NCBI RefSeq assembly: GCF_028550595.1
Contig: NZ_JAQQGN010000001.1
Coordinates: 1 to 64,000 of the forward strand
From: Luteimonas sp. BLCC-B24
GTDB taxonomy: Bacteria > Pseudomonadota > Gammaproteobacteria > Xanthomonadales > Xanthomonadaceae
Length of the DNA stretch: 64,000 nucleotides
Direction: 5' to 3'
Below are positions 15,346-23,448 of this stretch, in pieces. The notes under the pieces are model-generated. The model worked only from the letters and a program-made list of their open reading frames with translations. It was not told the DNA's origin and searched no databases. How positions within the stretch are numbered: position 1 is the stretch's first letter; the number at the start of each line of letters is the position of its first letter. Made by a program: the position numbers and the translations under genes.

Positions 15346-18306
15346 CTACGCCGCCAGGGCCAGCTCGATTTCGTACGGTTCCGGAAGCGCGTCCACGTCG
15401 ATCAGGTAATCGCCGAACCGCTTCACGTGGCTGGTCACGTAGGGACTGAGCGCCGCCACGTCCTCCGGGGTGATCTTCCAACCCGCTCGCATCAGCGTCT
15501 TGATGATGCGGGTCTGTTCGACCACGTTATGAAAGATGACGGCGTTGGCGACCAGGTCGTTGTACTTGACCGCCTTCTCCTGTTCGAGCGGGTCGTTGTC
15601 GGCGATCACACCCTCTCCGCCGAAGAAGAAATACTTCGAAAACCCATTATAGGCTTCGACCTTGTTGGTGGAGGCCGTGATCTGTTCGCGTAGCTCGCGA
15701 TCGGAAATGTATTGCAGCAGGAACAACGTGCGCACCGCAGCACCGAGTGCCCGGAAGGCCTGGTACAGGCGGTTCTTGCGGCTGTAGTTGCCCAGCTTGC
15801 GCAGCAGCGTCGAGGCCGCGATCTTGCCGGACTTGATCGATAGCACGACCTGCATCAGATCCTTCCAGTGGGTCTCGATCAGGTCCCAGTCCACATCTTC
15901 CCGGAACAGCGCATCGATGTGCTCGTAGCGGCTGTCCTCGTCCGGACGGAAGAACCGGTAGTCGCGCCAGTTGCGGATGCGCGGCATCAGCTGGATGCCC
16001 AGCAAGTGCGACAGCCCGAATACCGGCAGCGACTGACCCTGGGTATCGGCATGGACGGTGTCGGGTTGGATGTCGGAGGTGTTCTTCAGCAGCCCGTCGA
16101 TGATGTACACCGCTTCCCAGACGCCGCACGGGATGAAGTGACTGAAGAGCGCCACGTAGGTGTCGGACACATGGTGATAGGCAATGCCGCCGTAGCCGCC
16201 ATAACGGATGTGGTACGACGCCAGCAGGTTCTGGTCGTACAGGTCGTACTTGGTGCCGTCGGCCGCGGCGCGCTTGCCATCGCCCCAGAATTTGGGAAGC
16301 TGCAGGCCGGCGTAACTGTTGATGATGTCGCGGCAGGCCGCTGCCAGCTTGTTCGCATCCACGTGACGGCGATTGACGAACGACAGCATGTGCGCCGACG
16401 CAGCGCCTCGCAGATGCCGTGCGGCCTGGGCCGGGCCGAGGTTGCAACCATAGGTAAACGCCGTCAGCACGTAGCGTTCGGTGGGCTGGTCGATCTTGGT
16501 GTCGGACCCGGACAGCGGTCCGAAATGCCGCGGCCAGCGGGTCCAGTGCGCCACGTCACAGAGGATCTCGATGACACTGCGCTCGCGCAGGCGGTCGAGG
16601 ATCGCGGTCTCCAGGGCGCGAGCGCCGCTGCTCATGTCCTTGGCCTTGTGGCGCTTGAGCACCGGAAACCCGTCGTCGCCGATGATCACCTGGCCGTTCT
16701 CCAGGTAACCCTGATCCGTCAGGTCCGCGACTTGCATCAGCTTGGACTGCAAGGCATTGACGAATCCCACCGCGGAGGCCGGTAAACCCACTTGGCGACA
16801 GTAGTCGTCCAGCAACGGCTCGCACTGCTCCCAGGGCAGCAACTGCTCGCGGTAATCGGCGTAGGTTTCCGAACCGCGCACGGCCACGTCGCCGGATTTC
16901 AGTTCGTTGGCCAGTGAGGAGAACACGCACACCTCGAACAGGCGGCGGTGGATGCGTTCCTCGCCCTGCTCGGTGCGGTGGGTGATGGTCTTTCGCCAGA
17001 GCTGGGTCGTGAACGCCAGATCGACCGGTTCGTCCAGCCAGTCGCCGCGGGCACGCTCCTGCGACAGGATCAGCTCGATCGCGTCGATCAACGAACGGTC
17101 TTCGGTGGTGGATTCCAGGTCCAGCATGCGCACCATGCGCAGGATGGTGGCGCGGTGGCTCTTGTAGAACGGCCACAGCAGCGGCAGGTGGTTGTCGCCG
17201 CTGTGGGCGGCGATGGCATCGCAGTCAGCCTGCAGGGTCTGGACGCCCCCGCGCGTGCTGACCAGGCGGCGAATCTCCCGTCCTGCGTCGGTGTCGCCCG
17301 GGTGACGGTCGAGCACCTGGATCACATCCGACATCGTGGCGACGATGGCCTCGGTCTTCTCGCGGTAGCGCGCACGCAGCCGCTCCAGTTCCTCCTTGCC
17401 GCGGTTGTGGAGATTGCCCATGCGTTTGATGAACATCTCAGCTAGGTCGTCGCGGGTCTGCACCCGGGCGCGATGGATCAGGCACAGCAGCAGCGCGTGT
17501 CGTTTGGCCGGGCCGAAATCGCGCAACTCGGCAGCGTCCAGTACCCGGGCTTCGGCGGCGAAGTGCTTGCGCTTGAGTTCCGGCACGTCCGCCAGGTGCC
17601 GTTCGCTGCCGACCAACTCGTCCAACGCCGCGATGTGGTCGAGCAGTTCCTGGAAGTGCTGCAGAGAAGATCGTTTCGGCAGCCGCTTGATGGCCTGCAG
17701 CGGGCTCTTGATGCGAGCGTCGGTGACGACCAGCAGATCGTCCAGCCGTTGCTTCTCGTCCGCCGTCAGCCGCTTGTCGATGAGGGCGAAGTAACGGCCA
17801 TTGACCAGGGTGCGAACTCGGCGGGCCAGGCGATCCAGGGCGGAAAACGCAGGCAGCTCGATGCGGTCGCGCACGAGTTGTTCGATGGCCACGTTGATCA
17901 GGTCGGCCGGGTTGTCCATGACGGCCGCGGCTTCGTGGATGGCGCGTGCCGCCACGTCGAGGCCGCCGTCGGCATAGGCCCGGACTTGCAGATAGGCCCG
18001 GATGCGCTGGAAGTAGCGGTAGCGCTTGTTCGGCGCGATCTCGGCGGGCTTGACCTGGATCCGGTACCGCAGCGCATTGCGCAGGTGCCGGATGACCGCG
18101 GCGGGCACTTCATCGATTGCGGGGAAATAGCCCAATCGCTGGAAGGATTTCAGCAGCAGCGCCAAGGTCAATCGGTGACCCGGTTGCCGAGCGTTGTCGG
18201 CGATGAAGGCCAGTTCGTCGTCGGTCGGCGTGTAGGCCGCGATCAGTTCCCGGACGACAGGATTGCGCTTGAATTGCGGGTATGCGGTCCGTTCGATCGA
18301 TGCCAT
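15346..18306 (-). CDS. tnpA: Tn3-family transposase TnpA
   Basis: The 986-residue DDE transposase has an N-terminal DUF4158-like DNA-binding part and a C-terminal Tn3 catalytic domain. All three acidic residues are visible in context: GDGKRAAADGTKY, HADTQGQS and NKVEAYNGF. The length equals family norms (about 990). The ATG at 18306 (MASIERTAYPQF) is preferred over a longer frame that would run into the recombinase gene. It lies 16 bp downstream of the recombinase stop, so both are probably on one transcript. Confidence 0.93.
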   Translation of the reverse strand: MASIERTAYPQFKRNPVVRELIAAYTPTDDELAFIADNARQPGHRLTLALLLKSFQRLGYFPAIDEVPAAVIRHLRNALRYRIQVKPAEIAPNKRYRYFQRIRAYLQVRAYADGGLDVAARAIHEAAAVMDNPADLINVAIEQLVRDRIELPAFSALDRLARRVRTLVNGRYFALIDKRLTADEKQRLDDLLVVTDARIKSPLQAIKRLPKRSSLQHFQELLDHIAALDELVGSERHLADVPELKRKHFAAEARVLDAAELRDFGPAKRHALLLCLIHRARVQTRDDLAEMFIKRMGNLHNRGKEELERLRARYREKTEAIVATMSDVIQVLDRHPGDTDAGREIRRLVSTRGGVQTLQADCDAIAAHSGDNHLPLLWPFYKSHRATILRMVRMLDLESTTEDRSLIDAIELILSQERARGDWLDEPVDLAFTTQLWRKTITHRTEQGEERIHRRLFEVCVFSSLANELKSGDVAVRGSETYADYREQLLPWEQCEPLLDDYCRQVGLPASAVGFVNALQSKLMQVADLTDQGYLENGQVIIGDDGFPVLKRHKAKDMSSGARALETAILDRLRERSVIEILCDVAHWTRWPRHFGPLSGSDTKIDQPTERYVLTAFTYGCNLGPAQAARHLRGAASAHMLSFVNRRHVDANKLAAACRDIINSYAGLQLPKFWGDGKRAAADGTKYDLYDQNLLASYHIRYGGYGGIAYHHVSDTYVALFSHFIPCGVWEAVYIIDGLLKNTSDIQPDTVHADTQGQSLPVFGLSHLLGIQLMPRIRNWRDYRFFRPDEDSRYEHIDALFREDVDWDLIETHWKDLMQVVLSIKSGKIAASTLLRKLGNYSRKNRLYQAFRALGAAVRTLFLLQYISDRELREQITASTNKVEAYNGFSKYFFFGGEGVIADNDPLEQEKAVKYNDLVANAVIFHNVVEQTRIIKTLMRAGWKITPEDVAALSPYVTSHVKRFGDYLIDVDALPEPYEIELALAA

Positions 18307-18322
18307 GCAGATCCTCAGTCGG

Positions 18323-19276
18323 TCATGGGGGTGGGAGGGCCGGTGATTGCAGACCGACTTCGATACGCTGCCGTGCGAAGGGATCGCCACCGTCGAGATA
18401 GCGCATGGCCGAGTGCATGTCGCGCCAGCCGACGTATTCCATCAGCGCCTTCACGTCCCAGCCGTTCGCATTGGCCCAACCGGCGAAACCGCGGCGCAGG
18501 GAATGGCTGCTGTAGGTCGCGGCATCTGGGAGCCCCGCCGCGGCGAGCAGGCTGCGCAGCAGCGGGATCAGGCTGTTCGGATGCAGTGGCGTCTCGCTCA
18601 CACGGCCCCAGCGGTCGATACCGCGGAACACCGGCCCCTCCGTCAGGGCGGCCGTGGTCGTCCAATCCACGATCGCAGTCACCGGGCACAATCGCGATAG
18701 CGCTGGCACCTTGTAGCTGGTGCCCGAGGCCTGACGGTCGCCTTTGCTGCGCGGCAGGAAACAGGTCATCCCGTCGCCCGGGACTAGACGCAAGTGTTCG
18801 ACTTGCACGCGGATCAGTTCATCGCCGCGGAAGCCGCGCCAGAAGCCGAGCAGGATCAGGGATCGGTCGCGGCGATGGCGCAGCTCGTCCGCGCGATCGC
18901 CGCGTTCGCGGGCGACCGAGATCGCAGTGCGGAGCCAGTCGTCGACCTGTGTCAGTCGGGTCAGTTGCAACGGCTCGGCCTGCTTCTCCACCGAGGGGTG
19001 CACCGTCTGGATGCCCTTGAGCACTTTGCGCACCAATGGCGCGCGGGTGGGATCGACGAACCCGTGCTCGCGATGCCAGGACGCCAGCGCAGCTAGCCGC
19101 TGTCGGAGCGTGTTGTTCGCCAACAGCGCGGCGTGATCGGCCAGATAACGGGCCACGCTGTCCGGCGTGGCTGGCAGGTGGCCGCCCCATTCGACCTCGA
19201 AGTGCCGCAGCGCCGAGGCGTAGCTGCGCTGCGTGTTCTCTCGGATCGCAGCCTCTAGATAGCGATCCAAGGTCAT
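18323..19276 (-). CDS. tyrosine recombinase of the transposon
   Basis: The 317-residue protein has an N-terminal SAM-like domain (ENTQRSYASALRHF). Its catalytic domain has Arg in WRGFRGDE, a Lys in PRSKGDR, the HSLRRG box (about residue 260) and a terminal RDMHSAMRYL with the nucleophile Tyr. It may act as cointegrate resolvase (TnpI-like) or as an integrase. The ATG at 19276 overlaps the stop of the MerR-like gene (ATGA), showing translational coupling. It is not closely similar to the TnpS-like recombinase at 3269-4348. Confidence 0.85.
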   Translation of the reverse strand: MTLDRYLEAAIRENTQRSYASALRHFEVEWGGHLPATPDSVARYLADHAALLANNTLRQRLAALASWHREHGFVDPTRAPLVRKVLKGIQTVHPSVEKQAEPLQLTRLTQVDDWLRTAISVARERGDRADELRHRRDRSLILLGFWRGFRGDELIRVQVEHLRLVPGDGMTCFLPRSKGDRQASGTSYKVPALSRLCPVTAIVDWTTTAALTEGPVFRGIDRWGRVSETPLHPNSLIPLLRSLLAAAGLPDAATYSSHSLRRGFAGWANANGWDVKALMEYVGWRDMHSAMRYLDGGDPFARQRIEVGLQSPALPPP

Positions 19277-19704
19277 CGGCAGCCTTCCTGGTTCGCACAC
19301 GACGCCGAGTGGTCACTCGTACACCGCAATGCCCCGAGGATGGCGCACGCGCCTCGCTCGCCGCCGGCGCACTGGAGGATCACCCGTTCCAATTCACCTG
19401 CCATGCGCGTCAGTGCCTCAAGCCGCTGGTGGATGTCGGTCAAGTGCACGCGCGCCAGCGCATCGACGTCGCCGCACGACAGCTTCGGATCGTCATTCAG
19501 GCGCAGCAGGCTGCGGATCTCCTCCAGGCTGAAACCCAGCTCGCGCCCGCGGGTAACGAACCGCAACCGCTCCACGTCTGCCTGCGCGTAGACGCGATAG
19601 CCGCTCCCCGTCCGGTTTGGCGATGGGACAAGTCCCACCCGCTCGTAGTAGCGGACGGTTTCCAGGTGGCAGCCGCTGGCGGCGGCGGCTTCACTGATCT
19701 TCAT
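19273..19704 (-). CDS. MerR-family divalent-metal regulator (CadR/PbrR/ZntR-like)
   Basis: The 143-residue product has the MerR winged helix (LETVRYYERVGLVP) and Cys spaced 35 and 8 residues apart (SCGDV, QCAGGERGAC). That is closer to the CadR, ZntR and PbrR pattern than to MerR. The C-terminal tail adds further Cys and a His. It is divergent from the CDF and czc genes with a MerR-type dyad between. Its own transcript continues into the recombinase and tnpA. The likely inducer is Zn, Cd, Pb or Co; which one cannot be told. Confidence 0.8.
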   Translation of the reverse strand: MKISEAAAASGCHLETVRYYERVGLVPSPNRTGSGYRVYAQADVERLRFVTRGRELGFSLEEIRSLLRLNDDPKLSCGDVDALARVHLTDIHQRLEALTRMAGELERVILQCAGGERGACAILGALRCTSDHSASCANQEGCR

Positions 19705-19716
19705 GCGTAATCCCGC

Positions 19717-19747
19717 TCGACTCTGTAGCGGCTACGGACTTTACTCT
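19717..19747 (+). promoter_or_regulatory. MerR-type promoter for the CDF/czc genes
   Basis: TCGACT (19717-19722) and TACTCT (19742-19747) are 19 bp apart. The spacer holds the dyad ACTCTGTAGC-G-GCTACGGACT (19720-19740). Overlong spacer plus centred dyad is the MerR-family activation design. It reads rightward, and the divergent regulator gene starts 13 bp to its left. Confidence 0.75.
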
Positions 19748-19880
19748 GTGCTGATTCTCACTGCCACCTGGTCAAGGAATTCCCGGATCGCCGATGGAAT
19801 GGGCCTGCCTTTGAACGCGGCCGATCCTGCTATTGGGTCGATCACGATCGAAATCTTGACTGTGGCCAACGGAGCTTGTG

Positions 19881-20543
19881 ATGTCTGATTGCCGCGGGTG
19901 TGGAAAGGTTGTGAACGTGGCGTCGATGCAGGACTCACAGCGGCGCACCTTGAAAATTGTGCTGGCCATCAATCTCGCCACCTTCGTCATGATGATGGGC
20001 GCGGCCTGGTTCAGCCGCTCTTCCTCACTGCTTTCGGGTGGGCTGGACAACCTGGGCGACGCATTCACATACGCCGTGAGCCTGGCCGTCGTTGGCTCGT
20101 CCCTGCAGATGAAGGCCAAAGTCGCTTTCCTCAAAGGGCTGTTGATCTTGGGCGCAGCAGTTGCGGTCGCGGCCCAGATCGCATGGCGACTCAACAATCC
20201 AGGCGTGCCTGTATTCGAGGCGATGGGGGTGGCGGGGGTGTTGAACCTGGCGGCCAACGCATACTGCCTCTGGCTGCTGACCCCGCATCGAAACGGTGAC
20301 ATCAACCTGTCATCCGCGTGGGAGTGCTCCCGGAACGATATCTATGAAGGCTGCGCGGTCTTGCTGGCGGCTATTGCGGTATGGGTGTTCGGGGCGGGCT
20401 GGCCAGACTTGGTAATCGCCTCCGCCTTGCTGCTGCTGTTTCTGCGATCCGCCGTTCGAGTGATGCGCGGTGCGCTGCAGGAACTCCGGGGCACCAGATG
20501 CGTGCCGTGCCAGGAAGAGAGTGGCGGGCCTGCAGTCGGTTGA
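19881..20543 (+). CDS. CDF-family cation transporter (short form)
   Basis: This roughly 220-residue inner-membrane protein has about six hydrophobic segments and no cytoplasmic C-terminal domain. The first metal-site half is present (LDNLGD, D-x3-D). The second half reads C-SRN-D, with Cys where most CDF exporters have His (H-x3-D). Cys pairs occur at both ends (CRGCGK and CVPC). The ATG at 19881 follows GGAG with 6-nt spacing. It is the first gene after the MerR-type promoter and probably exports Zn(II), Cd(II) or Co(II). Confidence 0.75.
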   Translation: MSDCRGCGKVVNVASMQDSQRRTLKIVLAINLATFVMMMGAAWFSRSSSLLSGGLDNLGDAFTYAVSLAVVGSSLQMKAKVAFLKGLLILGAAVAVAAQIAWRLNNPGVPVFEAMGVAGVLNLAANAYCLWLLTPHRNGDINLSSAWECSRNDIYEGCAVLLAAIAVWVFGAGWPDLVIASALLLLFLRSAVRVMRGALQELRGTRCVPCQEESGGPAVG

Positions 20544-20601
20544 GGTCTTCGACCGGCGTTGTAATTGTATCCGGATACGCGAGACTGATATTTTGCGAAA
20601 G

Positions 20602-20946
20602 ATGTACCGCGCCCTTCCCCGACTGAGAGGCTTTATCGCCGCGCTGCTTGTCGCAGTGATGGTGATCGTGCCTGTGGCCGATGCTTTCGTTTGCTCGTTC
20701 GAAGTCGACACTCACGCAGCGAGCGATCACGCTGGACCTGCGCCCCAGGATGAGGCTGGTGAGGGCGACGCTCCGGAAAGCGCGCATGGTGGTTGTGTCC
20801 ACAACCATTGCCATCATTCGACAGCCAATTTCTTTGGCAGTGCCGCCGTTGTTTACCCCGCCGCGCACGTCGTTCAGCACGCACAGCATGACCCAGGTCG
20901 TGCATCTGCGCTGTCCGAAGGACCGATGAGACCTCCGCAGAGCTGA
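20602..20946 (+). CDS. CzcI-like periplasmic His/Cys protein
   Basis: The 114-residue product has an N-terminal signal or anchor segment (about 9-27), an acidic middle and a GGCVHNHCHHS cluster (about 64-74). Small His-rich periplasmic proteins of the CzcI kind sit just before czcC and modulate efflux. The assignment rests on position and composition. The ribosome binding site is weak. Confidence 0.55.
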   Translation: MYRALPRLRGFIAALLVAVMVIVPVADAFVCSFEVDTHAASDHAGPAPQDEAGEGDAPESAHGGCVHNHCHHSTANFFGSAAVVYPAAHVVQHAQHDPGRASALSEGPMRPPQS

Positions 20947-21001
20947 CGTGCCGTGCCCGTCATGACGGGCTCCCACGTCAACTTTTGCTTCTGGAGTTCC
21001 C

Positions 21002-22261
21002 ATGCTCACGCAACTTGTCCGACCGCTCCTTGCGGTCGGGTTGCTGGTGACTGCCTTGCTGTTCGCCTCGCCATCGGTGGCGGTCGAACCGGTCGTCGAC
21101 ACCGCCCCGACCTACGAAGATCTGATCGCTCGACTTGACGCACTGCCGTCATCACTCGAGGCCGTTGCCCGATACGACGCGGCCGTCGCTCGCGCCGACC
21201 AGGCGCGCGCCTTGCCCAACCCCTCCATCGCGTACGACATGGAGAACGTTTACGGCACCGGTCCGTACAACGGCATCGGCAACGCCGAAACGACCCTGTC
21301 GATCAACCAACCTCTCGAACTGTTCGGCCAGCGAAGCGCCCGGGTCCAGGCGGCGCGCTCTGACGCCGATGCTGCGGGCCTGCGACGCGAACAAGTCCGC
21401 TGGCAGGTCGCAGCTCAGGTGGCGCTGGTCTACGCGGAGGCCGAAGCCGCGGCACGGCGACACGAGCTCGCGGCCGAGGCCCTTTCGCTGGCCGAGCAGG
21501 ATGCGCGCGGGGTCGCCGCCATGGTCGAACAAGGGCGTGAAGCCACCCTCCGGGACATCCAGGCGCAGAGTGAGGTCGCGTCCGCCAGGGCTGCGGTTGA
21601 TGAGGCCAGCGCCCTTCGGGACGCCGCCTTTGCGCGGCTGTCGGCGATAGCCCTCCTGGACCGGCCGGTCCAGGCCATCGGCGCGAGCCTGCTTGACCGC
21701 GCGCCGGGGACGCCGCAAGCAGGCGACGCCGATCCGTTGGCGGTCCAGGTCGCCCAGGCTGAACTCGTCACCGCCGGTCGGCTGGTGACGGTCGAAAGGC
21801 GCCGCGCCCGCCCGGATGTCAACGCCTCTCTTGGCATGCGCCGATATCGGGACACCGGCGATGAGGCGTTCACGGTCGGCATCGAACTGACCGTCCCGCT
21901 GTTCGATCGCAACCGGGGCGGTATCCGCGCTGCCTACGCTGAGGAGCGAGCCGCCGAAGCCCGGCTGATCGCGCAGCAGCAGGAAGCGCGAGCAGGCCGG
22001 TTTGCCGCCGAGGCGGCGCTTGCCGCGTCCGGCAGCCGCACGCGCGCCGCCGACAACGGCGTCGCAGCCGCGGAAGAGGCCTATCGCCTGTCCCGCATCG
22101 GCTTCGAGGCCGGCCGCATCTCGCAGCTGGAGCTTCGCAGCACACGTGCGGCGCTGATCGCCTCGCGCAACGCCGCCGTGGACGCGCGGATCGCGCGCGT
22201 CCGTGCCGAAATCGACCTGGCGCGCCTGGAAGGCCGCGCCCCGTTTGGAGATTCCCGATGA
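21002..22261 (+). CDS. czcC: outer membrane factor CzcC
   Basis: This 419-residue TolC-type outer membrane protein has a signal peptide (cut near ASPSVAVE, about 27) and the long alpha-helical repeats of OMF proteins. It includes the NPSIAYDMENVYGTG entry segment typical of CzcC/CnrC and a second half with similar helices. It would form the outer channel of the CzcCBA pump. Its stop overlaps the czcB ATG (ATGA). Confidence 0.85.
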   Translation: MLTQLVRPLLAVGLLVTALLFASPSVAVEPVVDTAPTYEDLIARLDALPSSLEAVARYDAAVARADQARALPNPSIAYDMENVYGTGPYNGIGNAETTLSINQPLELFGQRSARVQAARSDADAAGLRREQVRWQVAAQVALVYAEAEAAARRHELAAEALSLAEQDARGVAAMVEQGREATLRDIQAQSEVASARAAVDEASALRDAAFARLSAIALLDRPVQAIGASLLDRAPGTPQAGDADPLAVQVAQAELVTAGRLVTVERRRARPDVNASLGMRRYRDTGDEAFTVGIELTVPLFDRNRGGIRAAYAEERAAEARLIAQQQEARAGRFAAEAALAASGSRTRAADNGVAAAEEAYRLSRIGFEAGRISQLELRSTRAALIASRNAAVDARIARVRAEIDLARLEGRAPFGDSR

Positions 22262-23439
22262 AAACCGATACCAGGCGACTGATGATGTTCGCCGCGGCGT
22301 TCCTGTTCGCCGTCCTCGTAGGCTACGGCCTTGCGAAGCTCACCGGCGGGCAGGACGCTGGCCCAAGCCCTGCGGGCCATGTCGACGGTGGCGGCCAAGA
22401 CGAACATGGCGATGAAGAGGCCGAGGGCGAAGAAGGCTTGGTGGTCCTCGCGCAACCGCAGATCGAAGCGTCGGGCATCCAGGTCGTGGCTGTGGGCCGC
22501 GGCGGTGGCGGCGAGACACGCCTGAGCGGTCGCGTCGAGTCCGCCGTTGGCGCCCGCGCTGCCGTTGCCGCCTCCGTTGGCGGCCGCGTTGAGCGCGTCG
22601 TCGTGGCGCCTGGCACCCCCGTGCGCGCCGGCCAGCCGCTCGCCGTGATCGTCAGCGGCGAAGCGGCGACCATGCGGGCGGGCGCCGATGCCGCACGCGC
22701 GGAGGCCCAAGCGGCCCGGTTGGTGTACCAGCGCGACCAGTCCCTGGTCACCCAGGGCGTGGTCGCACGGCAGGAACTCGAAGCCTCGCGCGCGCGCTCG
22801 CTGGCGGCCGATGCGACTGCGCGGGCTGCCGCGGCCCAGGTCGCCGCGGCCGGCTCACCGGATGCAGGCGGCCGCGCGACCATCACCAGTCCCGTGGCCG
22901 GCATCGTCGGCGCGGTGCAGGTGACGCCAGGCGGCTTCGTCGCCGCGGGCGACCTCGTGGCGAACGTGTCCGATCCTGCGCAGACCGAACTGGTCTTTTC
23001 CGCGCCGCCCGCGCTCGCCGCGCAGATCGCGCCTGATGCGCGCATCGAAGTTACCGGGGCCACCGGGAGCTTCAGCGCCGTCGTGATCGGCGTGGCCGCC
23101 GACGTACGCGAACAGGGCGGCATGGCGATCATCCGTGCACGCCCTGAATCCGGGACGCTGCCGCCAGCGGGTTCACCGGTGTCCGGTGTCGTGGTGGCGG
23201 CAGGCCAGGACGACACGCTGACCGTGCCGGTCGATGCCGTGCAGACGGTGGAAGGTCGCTCGGTTGTGTTCGTGACCGATGAAAAAGGCTTCCGCGTAAC
23301 CCCTGTGCTCGCAGGCCGCCGCGCAGGCGACCGCGTCGAGATCCTCAACGGGCTGTCGGGCGACGAGCGCGTCGCTGGCAGCAACGCGTTCCTGCTGAAA
23401 GCCGAACTCGCCAAGGGCGAGGCCGAACACGGCCACTGA
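22258..23439 (+). CDS. czcB: periplasmic adaptor CzcB
   Basis: This 393-residue membrane fusion protein has an N-terminal anchor (about 9-25) and an acidic His-containing segment (about 40-60; DEHGDEEAEGEE). Barrel-sandwich halves flank a helical hairpin, and beta-barrel strands and a C-terminal His (GEAEHGH) follow. It links CzcA to CzcC. It overlaps czcC by 4 nt and is followed 9 bp later by czcA. Confidence 0.85.
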   Translation: MKTDTRRLMMFAAAFLFAVLVGYGLAKLTGGQDAGPSPAGHVDGGGQDEHGDEEAEGEEGLVVLAQPQIEASGIQVVAVGRGGGGETRLSGRVESAVGARAAVAASVGGRVERVVVAPGTPVRAGQPLAVIVSGEAATMRAGADAARAEAQAARLVYQRDQSLVTQGVVARQELEASRARSLAADATARAAAAQVAAAGSPDAGGRATITSPVAGIVGAVQVTPGGFVAAGDLVANVSDPAQTELVFSAPPALAAQIAPDARIEVTGATGSFSAVVIGVAADVREQGGMAIIRARPESGTLPPAGSPVSGVVVAAGQDDTLTVPVDAVQTVEGRSVVFVTDEKGFRVTPVLAGRRAGDRVEILNGLSGDERVAGSNAFLLKAELAKGEAEHGH

Positions 23440-23448
23440 GGACCCGAC

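Noticed and set aside
18307..18390. Longer tnpA start adding 28 residues.
   Set aside because: It would overlap the recombinase gene, while the ATG at 18306 gives the family-typical beginning.
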